Assembly (NCBI GenBank): GCA_008477525.1
Contig: SPDT01000001.1
Location: forward strand, 3,162,001-3,226,000
Length of the DNA: 64,000 nt
Source of the DNA: Hypomyces perniciosus
Lineage: Eukaryota; Ascomycota; Sordariomycetes; Hypocreales; Hypocreaceae
Direction of reading: 5' to 3'
Shown: positions 45,239-56,600 of the stretch, piece by piece
How positions within the stretch are numbered: position 1 is the first letter of the stretch
How the letters are laid out: each line of letters begins with the position of its first letter
Notes under the pieces: model-generated
What the model saw: only the letters and a program-made list of their open reading frames with translations
Databases searched by the model: none
What the model was told of the DNA's origin: nothing
Position numbers and translations under genes: made by a program

Positions 45239-46400
45239 GAGCAGAGCTGCTAGTTACTCCACCCTGATGAAGATGATAACCAAGTACCTCGAATTGCGCT
45301 TTCCAGCTTTCTGCAACCATAGAGGCGTGGACGTGGACGGAAGACAGAACTTCATAAAGAGCGCTAGTACTTCGTACAATGCGTGAAATGTGACTGGCTT
45401 GTAAGGGAACACTGCATGGATGCAAGAGAGAGTGGACAAGGCTAATACGTACCTAGGTAGTAGTAGATATAAAAATGGGCCTAGTATTACCTACCTGGTA
45501 CTAGTACGATATACCTACGAGCATGTATTAGTAGCACGTCCCCGCAAACCGGCAGATGTCTCCAAGCACCATTTATACATGATGGATCTTAAGCTTTACG
45601 CTTCTTCTACATTTCATAAGACCTAGTGATACGAGCTACTTGCGCCTCTTTCATTGCTACTACCTCGCTTGCGTTGGCTACCTAGTAATTAGGTACTAAT
45701 GCTGAACAGCTCACAGGAGGCCTCTGGCTCAGCAGCCAGTCATCTCACGACTCGGTCTTAAAAGCAATGTCGAAATCAACTACAGCGGGTCATCTTCTTC
45801 TCATGATTCGTCACCGGTATTCCAGATAACCTGGCAACGCTGACTACCTAGAGGTAAGTCCTCCCTGCTGCTGGTTCAGTGACTTGATATGCCGTAGTAC
45901 TTTCTCTGGCCTGCTTCCTTCCACCATCGGCGGCTGTGCAAGCGGCCGCCTGGAACACCGTCGGTGTGGCCATCGAACCATCGTGACCATGATGACCATG
46001 ACGTCATGGTAATCGACGATCGGGTGGCTGCACCATAATCACAACACAGCAGCTAAAGGCCATGAAGTGATTCCAGCACTTGTTGAAAGACAATCTGCGG
46101 GGTAATATTAATGAGGCCTGGAACACTCGTCGGAGTACAACACACGCCTACATTCGGGCCAGCAGGAAGAGTAGTGGAATTGGTATAGTACATACAGTTG
46201 CTAACAATAGCTTAAACCCAACGCCATGCCGCACCAATGCTCTTCCTATTGAGTATAAAAGGGCCAAGTCCCGCCATGCCTCTCTCTCTTAGTAGGGATA
46301 CCGGGACGGGACGTTCATGTCCATTTCCAGAACACTCCATCTTCCCCTCCCAAGAACCCTTGCGCCATTACATATGGTAGATTTAGCTGGCCGCGACACC
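45239..46400. other. Long divergent intergenic region, CCA1 / small protein gene
   Basis: About 1.16 kb. It has palindromic TACCTAGGTAGTAG and TACCTGGTACTAGTAC strings at 45450-45510 and a run GACCATGATGACCATGACGTCATGG near 45985-46010 that contains a TGACGTCA core, the consensus CRE/ATF site. No ORF of note before the small gene. Confidence 0.45.
46002..46009. promoter_or_regulatory. TGACGTCA-type site (CRE/ATF consensus)
   Basis: An eight-base palindrome of the bZIP ATF/CREB type in the divergent intergenic region, about 400 bp upstream of the small gene. A single site; function inferred only from the consensus. Position is accurate to within a few bases. Confidence 0.35.
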
Positions 46401-46787
46401 ATGGAGCTATCAACGAGCCCTCATCAGCAACAACAGCAACAGCAAAAGGTTACCACGGAGCCAACACCAGTCATACCCAATGAGTCTCCCGTCGCGAGCG
46501 GTACGAAGCAGGACCGTAGACTGAGTGACGAATGGGGTTCGTTTTCCAAATCCATCAAGCACCGACATATGGTTATGGAATCTAGATGAAGCCCAGGACC
46601 CGAATGTGTTTATTGGAAACCTGGTTCGCTAACAACAATCATAGATGCCGCCAAGGTACCCCCAAGTCGCTTCCAGAAGCGTAAAGGCTCAATATACGCC
46701 ACTCCCAGTTCTCGAGACGGCCATATTGATAGGAACTATCCTGAAAAGTATTATGCTAAGCTTGCGGAGATGAAAGGTGGCAAGTGA
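46401..46787 (+). CDS. Small hypothetical protein (about 92 aa)
   Basis: Not assigned to a named family. Exons: 46401-46536 and 46645-46787; 279 nt, 92 aa. Upstream in-frame ATGs at 46317 and 46374 would lengthen it to at most 120 aa; 46401 was chosen for its CCATGG context. The protein has a Gln7 run, a Pro/Ser/Thr stretch, then RRLSDEWDAAKVPPSRFQKR and KGSIYATPSSRDGHIDRN with a basic C-terminus. That second half looks constrained and resembles small ascomycete proteins of unknown function. The 108-nt intron has a CTAAC branch site and clean GT-AG ends, and unspliced reading stops soon after. RRLSDEW and KRKGS are possible kinase sites. Its stop lies 140 bp from the convergent SYF1 stop. Confidence 0.65.
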
Positions 46788-46926
46788 TTCAGGCGCGTCT
46801 ATGAGCTCGCCGAGTGTGTGGCGATATCAAGGCACCAGTTTTAAAATCATCAACCTGATTTTATTTTATAACAAATGAGAACCACCCCTGGACCTGGGTG
46901 AAGGTGTTTGTTCTATATGTACAACA

Positions 46927-49503
46927 TCAGTCGTCAAGACCGTCAATGTCAATTGCGTCCGGGTTTGCTGCTACAGCTGCTTGTCCAACAGCCATTTCCT
47001 TAGGTCCCGCGCTGGCAGCAACGAATCCTTGCGGTGCCAGAGCCTGTCTTTCCAACGCTGCCATGGCATCAGCACTCTCAGCATCCGTAGATCCGTCTGG
47101 TCGTCGTTGGCTTCGGGCCAGTGCCTGTGATGCAATAAAGTTGACATCAGTGTTGTATTGCGCTTGCACACTCCGCTTGATCCGTAGCATTTCCTTGAAA
47201 GTGTCTTCATTGCCATGCTGCACTTCAAATTGTTCCCATTTCGTCCAAAAATCTGCATTCGTTCGAGGGTCACAGAACTGCGAGGCATGTCCATAGATAG
47301 CTCTTGCACGATCGATTTCCCCCAGACGTTTTTCCATGTCTGCAAATTTGAGACACATTTCCTTCGCTTCCCCATCAGGAAGGGCGGTGATGGCTCGTTC
47401 GTAGATAGGCCGTGTTGAGGGCAGACCAAAATTCGATGCGGACTTGGTAATGTAAAAGTTGAACATATCTGCTCGGTCTTCATCAGAAACTGCTCGCGTT
47501 GCCCGTTCGTAAATTCGCATCGCATGACGTGCAAGACCGCGCTCCTCTTCCAAGTTGCCGTACATAAGATATATGGTCTTGGCAAACTTCGGTGGACAGT
47601 CCTCTACGGCCTGCTCAAATAGATCTCGCAGCCGTTCGATTCCAATCTTTCGGTCAACCGCCTTGGTAAGATACAAGTTCCACAATTCGAACGCCACGGG
47701 GTAGCTGAAGAGGTCCAAGCCCCGTTCGTATATCTTGAAAGACTCTTCAAAGTACTTGTGCTCCTCAAGGAGATTTGCGTAGTTGACAACAGTCTGCGGC
47801 GTTGCGATTCGGAGCTCGAAAATTCGTTCGTATACCTTCTTGACTTCCTCCAAAGTGGATACGCTCTCAACCAGATCGACATAAAAGCTCCAAAGCTTCC
47901 AGCTCTTGTGCACGCGTTGCTGAGGGGATAGCGTCTCGTCGAAGTAGTCAACGGTAGATCGCTTTGGCGCCTGAATAGCCTTGGCCATGATTCGGACGGC
48001 ATCATCGAAGTTTTCGTTGCGAAGTTCCATCTCTGCCCATTCGATCCACATGTCGGCCAACTCGGCGACCGACTTGAACGGAACCTTCACGGCCTTCTCC
48101 ATAATGATGCGAGCATTCCGTATATCTCCCCCTCGTTCATAGAACCTCGCGTAGTTTGCCCATAGTTGATGGAACGGACCTACAGCTCGCTTTGGATGAA
48201 TGGCGGTAATTGCGTCAGTGTAGGTCTGCACCACCTCGTTTTTTTTGTCACCCCAGAGGGCAACTCTCTTCTCCCATTCTGAAACATTGTTCGGATTTTG
48301 GCGGAGAAGAACGTCGTTTAGCAGAAAAGGCCGACGGTCCATTAGGTGCTCGAAGCGCATCATTCTTATGTCAAGTTCGAGGTCCGCCTCCTCATCTTCT
48401 ACACCCTTCTCAGCCCGCGAGGATGCAACTTCCATCAAGGCACCGATAATGGACTCTTCAAACTCAGCATAGGCATCAAATATGAGAGTAAAGTCCCGAA
48501 CAGTCATGACCGTTGTGACACCCTCTTCAAAGACATCGCGAGCGCGTTCAAAGCTTCCCCTTCGAATCCAGTACGTCGCCAGACCAACCCAAAGTTTGCC
48601 TCGCTGATCACCAAAGCGTGTTATTCCGCTTCTGATAATCCCCTCTACATCGATCCCAGTTTCATGCCCTGTTTCCAATTCAGATGCATGCTCAACCAAC
48701 ATATCGACCATTTCGCTCCAGAGTTCGTAGTGGCCTTTGCCGTGCTTGCTAGAGAAACGTGTGTTATTAAGCACATCGATGTATCTCCTTGCAGCCTCTG
48801 TGTATGCACCAGCCAAAACCAGAAGCTCGATAAAATCTTCGGCATCTTCCGGGTGTACCTGCATATAACGTCGCCAGATCTTCACAGCGGTCTCTCCGGA
48901 AGCCGCATTAGCAAACGGGAGATATAACGACCAAATTCGGTTGTGCTGGGTAATCGGTAAAGCTCGTAGGGCACGGTCGAATGTTCGACGGCCAAGCGTA
49001 ACCACAGGCTGCTTCATGAGGAATTTAAGATACATCTCCCATATTCGAGGCATTTTGTTCAATAAAATCAACGATCTTTCGAACAGTGCATTCACTTTCT
49101 TGTATTCGGCAGATTGTGCTGCTGGATTCAGCTTGGAAACGTGCTTTACTCGGAAGGTAAGATACTGTCATTGGTCAGTTGAAAAGCTTCAAAAAGGGAG
49201 ATGCATGACCCACGAGTTTCCAGAGCTTGTACGATCGCGGCAGCTTGGCACAAGCGCGTTCCATTACGAACGCCTGCTCGAGGGTGGCTCCATGCCGAAC
49301 CTTGAAATCGATATATACCAGCCATGGCTTGACACTGGCAGAGTCTCTCAAGATGTCTTGCTCGTACACAGAGTCCTCGTTTGACTATAAACATCGTGAG
49401 TGTCAGCTAGAATATAACATGCATACCCACGCATACTTACAACAAGGTGTAAATCTGGCCGTGTGCGTTGGCCATCGTTGGCCACGGTAGCCGTCATGGT
49501 CAT
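46927..49503 (-). CDS. SYF1: Pre-mRNA splicing factor Syf1 (HAT-repeat, Prp19/NTC complex; XAB2)
   Basis: Scaffold of the Prp19-associated complex in the spliceosome. Exons (minus): 49503-49441, 49384-49214, 49164-46927; 2472 nt, 823 aa. HAT repeats run through the whole protein: VKPWLVYIDFKVRHGATLEQ, FVMERACAKLPRSYKLWKL, then LYLTFRVKHVSKLNP after splicing, FERSLILLNKMPRIWEMYL, FEEGVTTVMTVRDFTLIFDA and IYERATRAVSDEDRADMFNF. The C-terminal ADAESADAMAALERQ-like segment (here STDAESADAMAALERQALAP) and the acidic end IDIDGLDD are family features. Both introns are 49-56 nt. A second ATG two codons downstream (MTATVAND) is an equal start candidate. Confidence 0.95.
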
Positions 49504-50007
49504 TTCGCTCGTCCCTGGCGCCAGGTCCCTCAGGCAGTCGTGTGGTTCCGAATTATGCGAAGTGGCCCATTGTTGTAGCTCGTCAGAGACACAGCAACCA
49601 ACGCTTTGTCGCCGTTGCTGTCACTTTTATGATGTTGAGACGTTACATACATTCAATGTGCCAGCAAAATCAGTACCACTGTCTTGGTGGGAGTGCGACG
49701 TGAAAACTCAACACGGTTGCTTTGGCGCGGTTTCCAAGGTGTTTGCGATGCCCGGTTATAGCGATATGCGACCCGGGAAGCTGTACCTTGACGTGTCGTG
49801 TGGGTGGGGGCTTTGGGCCTCCCTAATACTACTACTAACTACTACTACTACTCCGTTCAACTGACTGTGCTAGTACACCTACTACATGCATTCATGCATA
49901 CGACCGCGCATCGTGACTAGAACGATCCCTATAGCTTTCGGGACGACTTCGAATCCTAGTGAATAACCTACGCAGTCAAGACGACTTGAACTTGGCAGTT
50001 TCTCGAC
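49504..50007. promoter_or_regulatory. Divergent promoter region, SYF1 / VMA8
   Basis: 504 bp between divergent starts. Contains an (ACT)n run at about 49827-49852. No other structure recognised. Confidence 0.45.
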
Positions 50008-51076
50008 ATGTCTGGCGCCGCAGTAACTCTACTTTCAGCCCTCATCCTAGTGCTTGTTGTCTGATTGTTAGCTAGGACCGCGAGGCCGTCTTCCCTACCC
50101 GGCAGTCGCTGGGTCTCATGAAGGCCAAACTCAAGGGAGCCGAGACAGGCCACAGCTTGTTGAAGAGAAAGAGTGAGGCCCTAACCAAGTGAGGAACCCC
50201 AATACAAAATTACAGTACATTAGTGGTTGACCGACTATATTGTAGACGGTTCCGAGGTTAGTTTGCTATCTCTTGCTTGATCAATTCCTCGTCCATATCA
50301 GCCAATTGACGTGGCACCCCAACAGAGATTACTCGAAGAATTGACGAGGCCAAGCGAAAGATGGGCCGTGTGATGCAAATCGCTGCTTTCTCTCTTGCAG
50401 AAGTCACATACGCAGTTGGCGGCGACATCGGATACCAGGTGCAAGAGTCGGCCAAATCCGCTCGATTTCGAATCCGTACAAAGCAGGATAATGTCTCGGG
50501 AGTGCTTCTCCCAGCATTCGAGAGCTATCTGACAGAAGGAAACAACGACTTTGGATTAACTGGCCTTGGGAAAGGTGGGCAACAGGTCCAGCGATGCAGA
50601 GAGACATACGCCCGTGCTGTCGAGGCTTTAGTCGAGCTGGCGAGCCTGCAGACTGCTTTTGTGATACTGGATGAGGTCATCAAAGTGGTCAACCGACGAG
50701 GTTTGCGGTACCGAATAGGGTCCAATTACACAAGCGAAGCTAACTTGCGATAGTAAACGCCATTGAGCACGTTATTATACCACGAACAGAAAACACTATA
50801 AAGTATATCAACTCCGAGTTGGACGAGCTTGATCGTGAGGAGTTCTATAGACTGAAGAAGGCAAGAGATCACAGACTCGATCAATTCCTCGTTATATAAA
50901 TCCTAACTAACTTGGTGGAATAGGTTGCGAACAAAAAGCAGCGGGATAACGCGGCAGCCGACGCTGAGATGAAGGCAAAACGAGAGGCAAGAGCACAGGA
51001 GGGTGATGTTGGAAGAGAAGAATCCGGCCCCACAGACATCTTGGCTGCTGAAGATGATGACGAAGTTATCTTCTAA
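50008..51076 (+). CDS. VMA8: V-type H+-ATPase subunit D
   Basis: Central-stalk rotor subunit of the V1 sector. Exons: 50008-50022, 50076-50188, 50246-50256, 50326-50700, 50754-50860, 50924-51076; 774 nt, 257 aa, normal length. Joined segments are strongly conserved: AVFPTRQSLGLMKAKLKGAE, KSEALTKRFREITRRIDEAK, MGRVMQIAAFSLAEVTYAVG, IKVVNRRVNAIEHVIIPRTE and DELDREEFYRLKKVANKKQ. The protein is two long helices, as known for subunit D. Exon 1 is 15 nt and exon 3 only 11 nt. Exon 5 is followed by a GC-AG intron. Gene is convergent with the U1A/U2B'' gene (stops 145 bp apart) and divergent from SYF1. Confidence 0.95.
50246..50256 (+). other. VMA8: 11-nt micro-exon of VMA8
   Basis: ACGGTTCCGAG between acceptor ATTGTAG and donor GTTAGT. 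It supplies the codons for R-F-R and parts of the flanking K and E in TKRFREITRR. Without it the frame and the family sequence are both lost. Confidence 0.88.
50861..50923 (+). other. VMA8: GC-AG intron of VMA8
   Basis: AAG|GCAAGA ... CTAACTAACTTGGTGGAATAG|GTT. The flanks KK|VANKKQ are conserved, and no GT donor nearby keeps the frame. The extended match of the donor (AAG|GCAAG) is typical of functional GC donors. Confidence 0.85.
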
Positions 51077-51221
51077 GTCCTACTGAAAGAACACCTGTAA
51101 TTTGGTCCAATCCCCCCACCCTCAAAACCAAATCACACTACATTAACCTCATTGCTGCACGATATCTTAGCCAGTCGCCCCATATCTACTCCACACCCCG
51201 TAGCGATTAACATGATTGTTG

Positions 51222-52063
51222 CTATTGACGTTGGTACGTGACCTTGATTGGCTTATCGCCCAGTGTCATTCCGGCGGTGTTTTCCTTGGCTGTAATAGCG
51301 CCTTGCTCGCTCTCGTATTCCACGAAGGCGATTCCACGTCGACCGGGAACCAATCTGATTTCGCGGAATCCTTCAAATTGTCCGAAGATGGCTGTGAGCC
51401 CGTCCACATCGTACTCATCTGGAAGATTCTGAAGAAAGAGGATCTTGTTTGGTGGTAGGTATTCATCTGGTACAACCGCAGATGATGTCACACTAGTTGA
51501 TTTCAAGCCCGAGGGTCGAGTGACCTTTGATAATCGACTTTCAGATCCCACAACAGGGCCCCTCTTGAGCTGTCTCTGTTCATCAGCGGCCTCAAGCGCC
51601 TTTCGCTTGTCTATAAACGGCGATTTATTAGTTAATTGCTGTGGAAAACCGTCTTTGTTGCTTACCTTTTTCTGCCTGTCGATGTCGCTTGTGAGCGTCG
51701 AATTCCTCGTTGCTGCAATTCATCTCCACGGATTTGTCGCTTTTTGTCCGAGCCATTGCAATTTTCATAGGCTTCCCAAAGAGCTCAAATCCCTGCACTT
51801 CTTCGATAGCTTCATGGGCGGCTTCTGGGCGGTCGAAGACAATAAAAGCTTGGCCTTTAGCCTTGACATTTCTCTTGGCCACAACATCCACCACATTGCC
51901 AAACTCAGAGAAGACGGTCTTCAGGGCCTCTACAAGCACATCAGGTTTCACCCGTTCCTCCAGGTTTTGAACATAGACACTGTAAAAAGTGTCAGCTCCT
52001 TCTGTCACATTACGTGTCGGGGTGCAATGACACGCACGTGGATATGGGCAGTTCAGTAGCCAT
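51222..52063 (-). CDS. U1A / U2B''-type snRNP protein, two RRMs
   Basis: Binds a stem-loop of U1 or U2 snRNA in the spliceosome. Exons (minus): 52063-52038, 51979-51666, 51610-51222; 729 nt, 242 aa. RRM1 begins right after the first join (ISTVYVQNLEERVKPDVLVE); its RNP1 is KGQAFIVF and RNP2 VYVQNL. A charged linker (EKDKRKALEAADEQRQLKRG) leads to RRM2 with RNP2 ILFLQNLP and RNP1 RGIAFVEY. It ends KPIKVTYQRQ. RRM1-linker-RRM2 of this size is shared by U1A and U2B''; sequence alone does not let me choose. The first coding exon is only 26 nt. Introns 55-58 nt. Confidence 0.92.
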
Positions 52064-53681
52064 GATGAACAGTTGATGTTGATGAAAGAAACGATAAGAA
52101 TAACCACGGGTGGGCTTAACTCTTGCAAGTTCGTGTTACTGACTGAGTACGAAGGATTACCTGCGACGCGGCTACCTATCTAACAGGTGTATGCACTTAA
52201 ATGGTGATTACATAAACACATATACTCTGCTAACCTGTATAAATAAATTGGTACTAGTAGTACTCCGTAGTATTACTATATGTACTACTACTACTCTATA
52301 CGAGTAATCGTACCTGTCAAGCGCCAAAATAGTGGGGTTTAGCTTAGCACGTGTGGACCTCCAAAGTTCTGCGGCCTGCCTCTGAGCCATATAGGCCTTT
52401 ACATGGTTTCCATCGTCTGCCGTTTTTTATTGTTGATTTATGGCCCCTCAAAACATATTCTCGGCTTACTAAGAACTGTGGCACGATGCCAGCCACGAGC
52501 GACTGCTCAAGTTACTCCATGGATGCCACACTTGTTGGTCTCTGCGTCCGATCCTCAGAGTACATACAGGCCATGTGATAATGTTGAAGGGAGAGGCCCC
52601 TTGTGTGGCGCTGACTCTACCATTTTCATGAGGAAGCGACTCTTGTTGGATGGACAAGATCGATGTTATTGGCCTGCCCGCTGGCATGGATCATCGCATG
52701 GCGGCACAGGTGGCTGGAAATCAAGCAATCAAACCTTCAGCCTTGCATCGGCAGGCCGAGCAAAAAGTGGACAGGTAGCCGCGGCGAGGGAACGTATCTG
52801 CATTCCTGCCGTGCTGACGATCCCTTGCCATTCGGCAATATGTGGGTCTACGTTCCGGCCCGGCCCCCCTCTCACTCGCATGAGCTGGCCCAAGCGGCTG
52901 CACCTGTGGCCCGGCTACTTTTCCGCAGTTCCGTCTTTAAGTGACAACGAAGGAAATTACTGACTCCTCTCAAAGACCCGCAGGGTTATGTGGGCTACAT
53001 CTTAACACCACTCTTGCCTTGACGATAGTTCAAGGCATGATTCCTCTGTTAAGACTCAGGGAGAACGATCAACGGTTCGGTATGAAGCTGACGATTACAC
53101 AACGGTATGATCTTAGATTTCTGGTGAACCACATGGGGCGATCATGAGCTTGATTCTAGACATGTCTCATCGTCATTACGCAACTTTGGACCAGCATCCA
53201 TAGCTCAGTGTCATTCATCCGTGGTTGCAAACTTGTGATGCTACGATATCTCGTCATGGAGCGGTTATCATGGAGATCGGGATCGGCGCTTTTACTAGCC
53301 CTTATTGCACGATTGGCTTGAAGTTCTGGCAATCAGGCGAGACGTTCCACATCTCATTCTTTCGCATGGCGATGTCTGGCAATCAAATCGCAAGAGGGGC
53401 AATGCCTCCGTCCTGCAACTGGCATGTGTTTTGTTGTCAAAGGCCATCCTGTGTCGATCATTAATCGATCGGACCTCCTTGGGTAAAAAAACAGGGTTTC
53501 TACTATCACCAGGAGCACTCCATCACTTATATCTTAAATGACATGGGATGTCCCTCCCATAAGGTTGCCTGACATGCCTCACCTACAGTACCGGTGGCGG
53601 TAAGACTTCATCGAAGTGTTCACAGTTGTATAACAAAGCCACCAGGAAATTCTCTCTGTCTTTTGCGAAGCTTCATCTGGG
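52064..53681. other. 1.6-kb intergenic region upstream of the NRPS-like gene
   Basis: A palindromic ACTAGTAGTACTCCGTAGT string lies at 52250-52275. A 186-codon plus-strand frame (52403-52963) and several shorter ones show no family feature, and their composition looks like chance. No regulator, transporter or tailoring gene is present here. It should contain the synthetase promoter. Confidence 0.45.
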
Positions 53682-56600
53682 ATGGCATCGCAAACACGCT
53701 GTCAAGGGCTTGCGGCCCTACTTCAACGCCTTTGCGACGTACCGTCCTCGGAAATGAAAGAAACCAGCCAGTTTCAGAGTATACGAGAGATGAACATTGA
53801 GAAGGAGCAAATCTTGGCATTGATACCCAGCACTTCCTATCCTTCGAACCGACCACTTGGTCTTCTGCATCTTCTATTGACGGAGATTTCTGGACCATGG
53901 CCGACCCTGTCTCTCATCAAGTGCTATGCGCGGCTTTCTAAATTGCTCCCAGAGGATGCCAAAACCAACCCACATGGTGATTCAGCTCAAGTATCTCAAG
54001 TCGTATCCGAGCTGGTGAAGAATTCTTACAGCTCCTTTGTGGATTTCATCGACTGTCAACCACGACCGGCTTTACGATCAGCAACCCCTAACAACTACAT
54101 TACTTATAAAGGGTTACACGAGTTTGTTACGAGTTTCCAACTGCCAGCGAAGAGCTCCGAACGAAAACCTGTTGTCGCAATAGCTTTGCCAAACGGTCCA
54201 CTCCTAGCGGCAACTTGCATAGCGGTAACAACTTATTACACTGCTGCGCCGATTAACCCAGCCGCCGGGCCAGGGCAATTTCGGGCGGATGTCACACAAG
54301 CCGGTGCGCAGTTCATTCTAACCACAACAGATGATGCTTGGAGGCTGGGTCTGATGGAACCTTGGGTCACCGAGTTAGGTATCCAGGTCTGCCTGGTGGA
54401 TTGGAAGAATAATGACGATATATGCATTCGAACTCTTGATGGTACAGCACTACCATCCGCAGATGCAAACCGGCAACCAAACAAAGCGGATGACTTCGCT
54501 TTGATTCTTTTCACAAGCGGCACTTCCGGAACAAAGAAGGTTGTCCCTTTAACTATGCACTCTATCATAGCCGGAATTGCCTTCGTCGTAGAATCTTGGG
54601 GCTTAACTTCAGCCGACATATGCCTGAACATGATGCCTCTCTATCATGTGTAAGTCGAAATGCAATCAACTATGAGACAGTCTAACTTACGTGTAAAGCG
54701 GTGGCCTGGTGAGAAATATCTTCGCACCGATATTTTCTGGGGGATCAACTGTCTGTTGCTCTGCCTTCGACCCGAGTTTGTTCTGGGACGTTGTTCAAGA
54801 TATCCAACCGACTTGGTATTACGCATCCCCTTCAATGCATTCAGTCATTTTAGCCGAAGCTTCGGCGAGGCCACAGGCCCTCCAGAGGAGTCAGATCAGA
54901 CTGGCATGTAACGCTGCAGGAGGTCTATTACCGTCATTAGCATGTCAGCTGCGTGACACGTTCAATTGCGTCGTACTCCCCAGTTATGGGATGACAGAGT
55001 GAGAGCAATGAGTCGTCTACCATAGTTCTGAACGAAGCTAACAGAACGCTCTAGGTGCATGCCCATCTCAACGCCTCCCATAGGCTATCAGCTGGATCGA
55101 GAGGGAACATCAGGTATTAGTACTGGCCCAGAGCTGTCAATACTAGACTGGTCAGATGTAACAGTTCCCACGGGCTCTGTGGGGAGAATTTGTGTCCGTG
55201 GCGAACCCGTATTTCCGGGGTATCTGAGGCCCAATGGAACTTTGGACAAGTCTCCATTCAGTGCGGGCGGCTGGTTTGACACTGGCGACCTTGGGTATAT
55301 GGATAAAGACGGCTACCTGTACATCACTGGAAGAAGCAAAGAGGTGATCAACAGGGGCGGTGAGTTGATCTCGCCATTCGAAGTTGAAAACGCTATCATC
55401 TCCTCGGCCATGTCCGCAACGTCTCCCATCAGTGGACGGGTTAGCCAGGCTCTCGCATTCTCTGTATCCCACAACGTCCTGCAAGAGGTTGTTGCGGTCG
55501 CTCTCGTTACACCAGCGGGTGTTCCAAGAGTGGATATTAAAACGCTCCACAGAGCCCTGCGATCGTCTCTACAACAAGTGAAATGGCCGGTCTTCATCAC
55601 ATACATGGATGATCTTCCGAAGAAAAACAACAAGGTTCTGCGGATCAAACTTGGGCAGAGGCTGGGAATTGAAGAACTTACTGACGATATTCCCTATCTA
55701 TCAAGACATTGGCAAGCGACCTGCCCCCCAGCTGACACCGATCTCTCTGTCCTGATCCCATCTTCACCTTGTTCAGTCGATCATACTGCTTTATCGAATT
55801 GCCTAGATGCAGTGATTCCCGTCAATTTCAGATATCACTGCCGAGAGCGACGGATCGATGGTGCCATGGAGGCATTCATTGCGCCCACAGAGTCCGGAAT
55901 CAAGGTACTGGAAGTTCGGTGGGTCGATACATTGAGGAAACACATGTCCAAATCCCTTCATAACTACATGATTCCTGAACACATACATTTGATGCCGAAT
56001 CCACTTCCCCGTGATGAATGTGGACGCATAGAAGACGTGGCACTGGACCGATCATTAGATGAGCTGGCTGGATCATCTTTAGAGAAGCTAGGGGTGTCTA
56101 CGGAAGGGATGGTTACCAAAACTTTCGCTGATATCCTATCACGTTCAGTTAATGATATTCCTCGCGACATCGATTTTTTCAGCTTGGGGGGAGATTCGCT
56201 CAGAGCAGGTCGCCTTATATCATCCTTACGTTCAAAATTCAACGTTCAGATACCCATCGGCATTGTTTTCAACCAAGGTACCATCACCGCTATTGCAGCA
56301 CATATCGACAAATTAGCAGAATCTACCCCTGTCGATGACCACGAAGATGGCATCACTGGCTGCGAGGAGACATGCAGTTCAACAAACCCATTGCTCATGC
56401 TCCTTCAGCTGATCCCTTTAGTCATTATCTACCCGATGCGGCGTGCTTTCCAGTGGACAGCCTTCATCGTGGCTCTGAGTTACACGCAACTTTGGCCAAC
56501 AAACGGACACGTACTTGGGCGGCTACTCAATGTTACCCTCTCTATCCTGCTTTCAAGATTCGTCGTAAGATGCATCGCGCCCCTCTTTGTCATTGCCACG

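Noticed and set aside
49925..49965. tRNA-like TTCGAATCC string
   Set aside because: No acceptor stem, D-arm or A box at the right spacing.
50279..50892. 14-base identity (GATCAATTCCTCGT) between two VMA8 introns exactly 600 bp apart, possible introner
   Set aside because: Several 14-base matches are expected by chance in 64 kb and the flanks do not extend the similarity.
52403..52963. 186-codon plus-strand ORF upstream of the synthetase
   Set aside because: No family segment, overlaps other equally long chance frames, lacks conserved-looking blocks.
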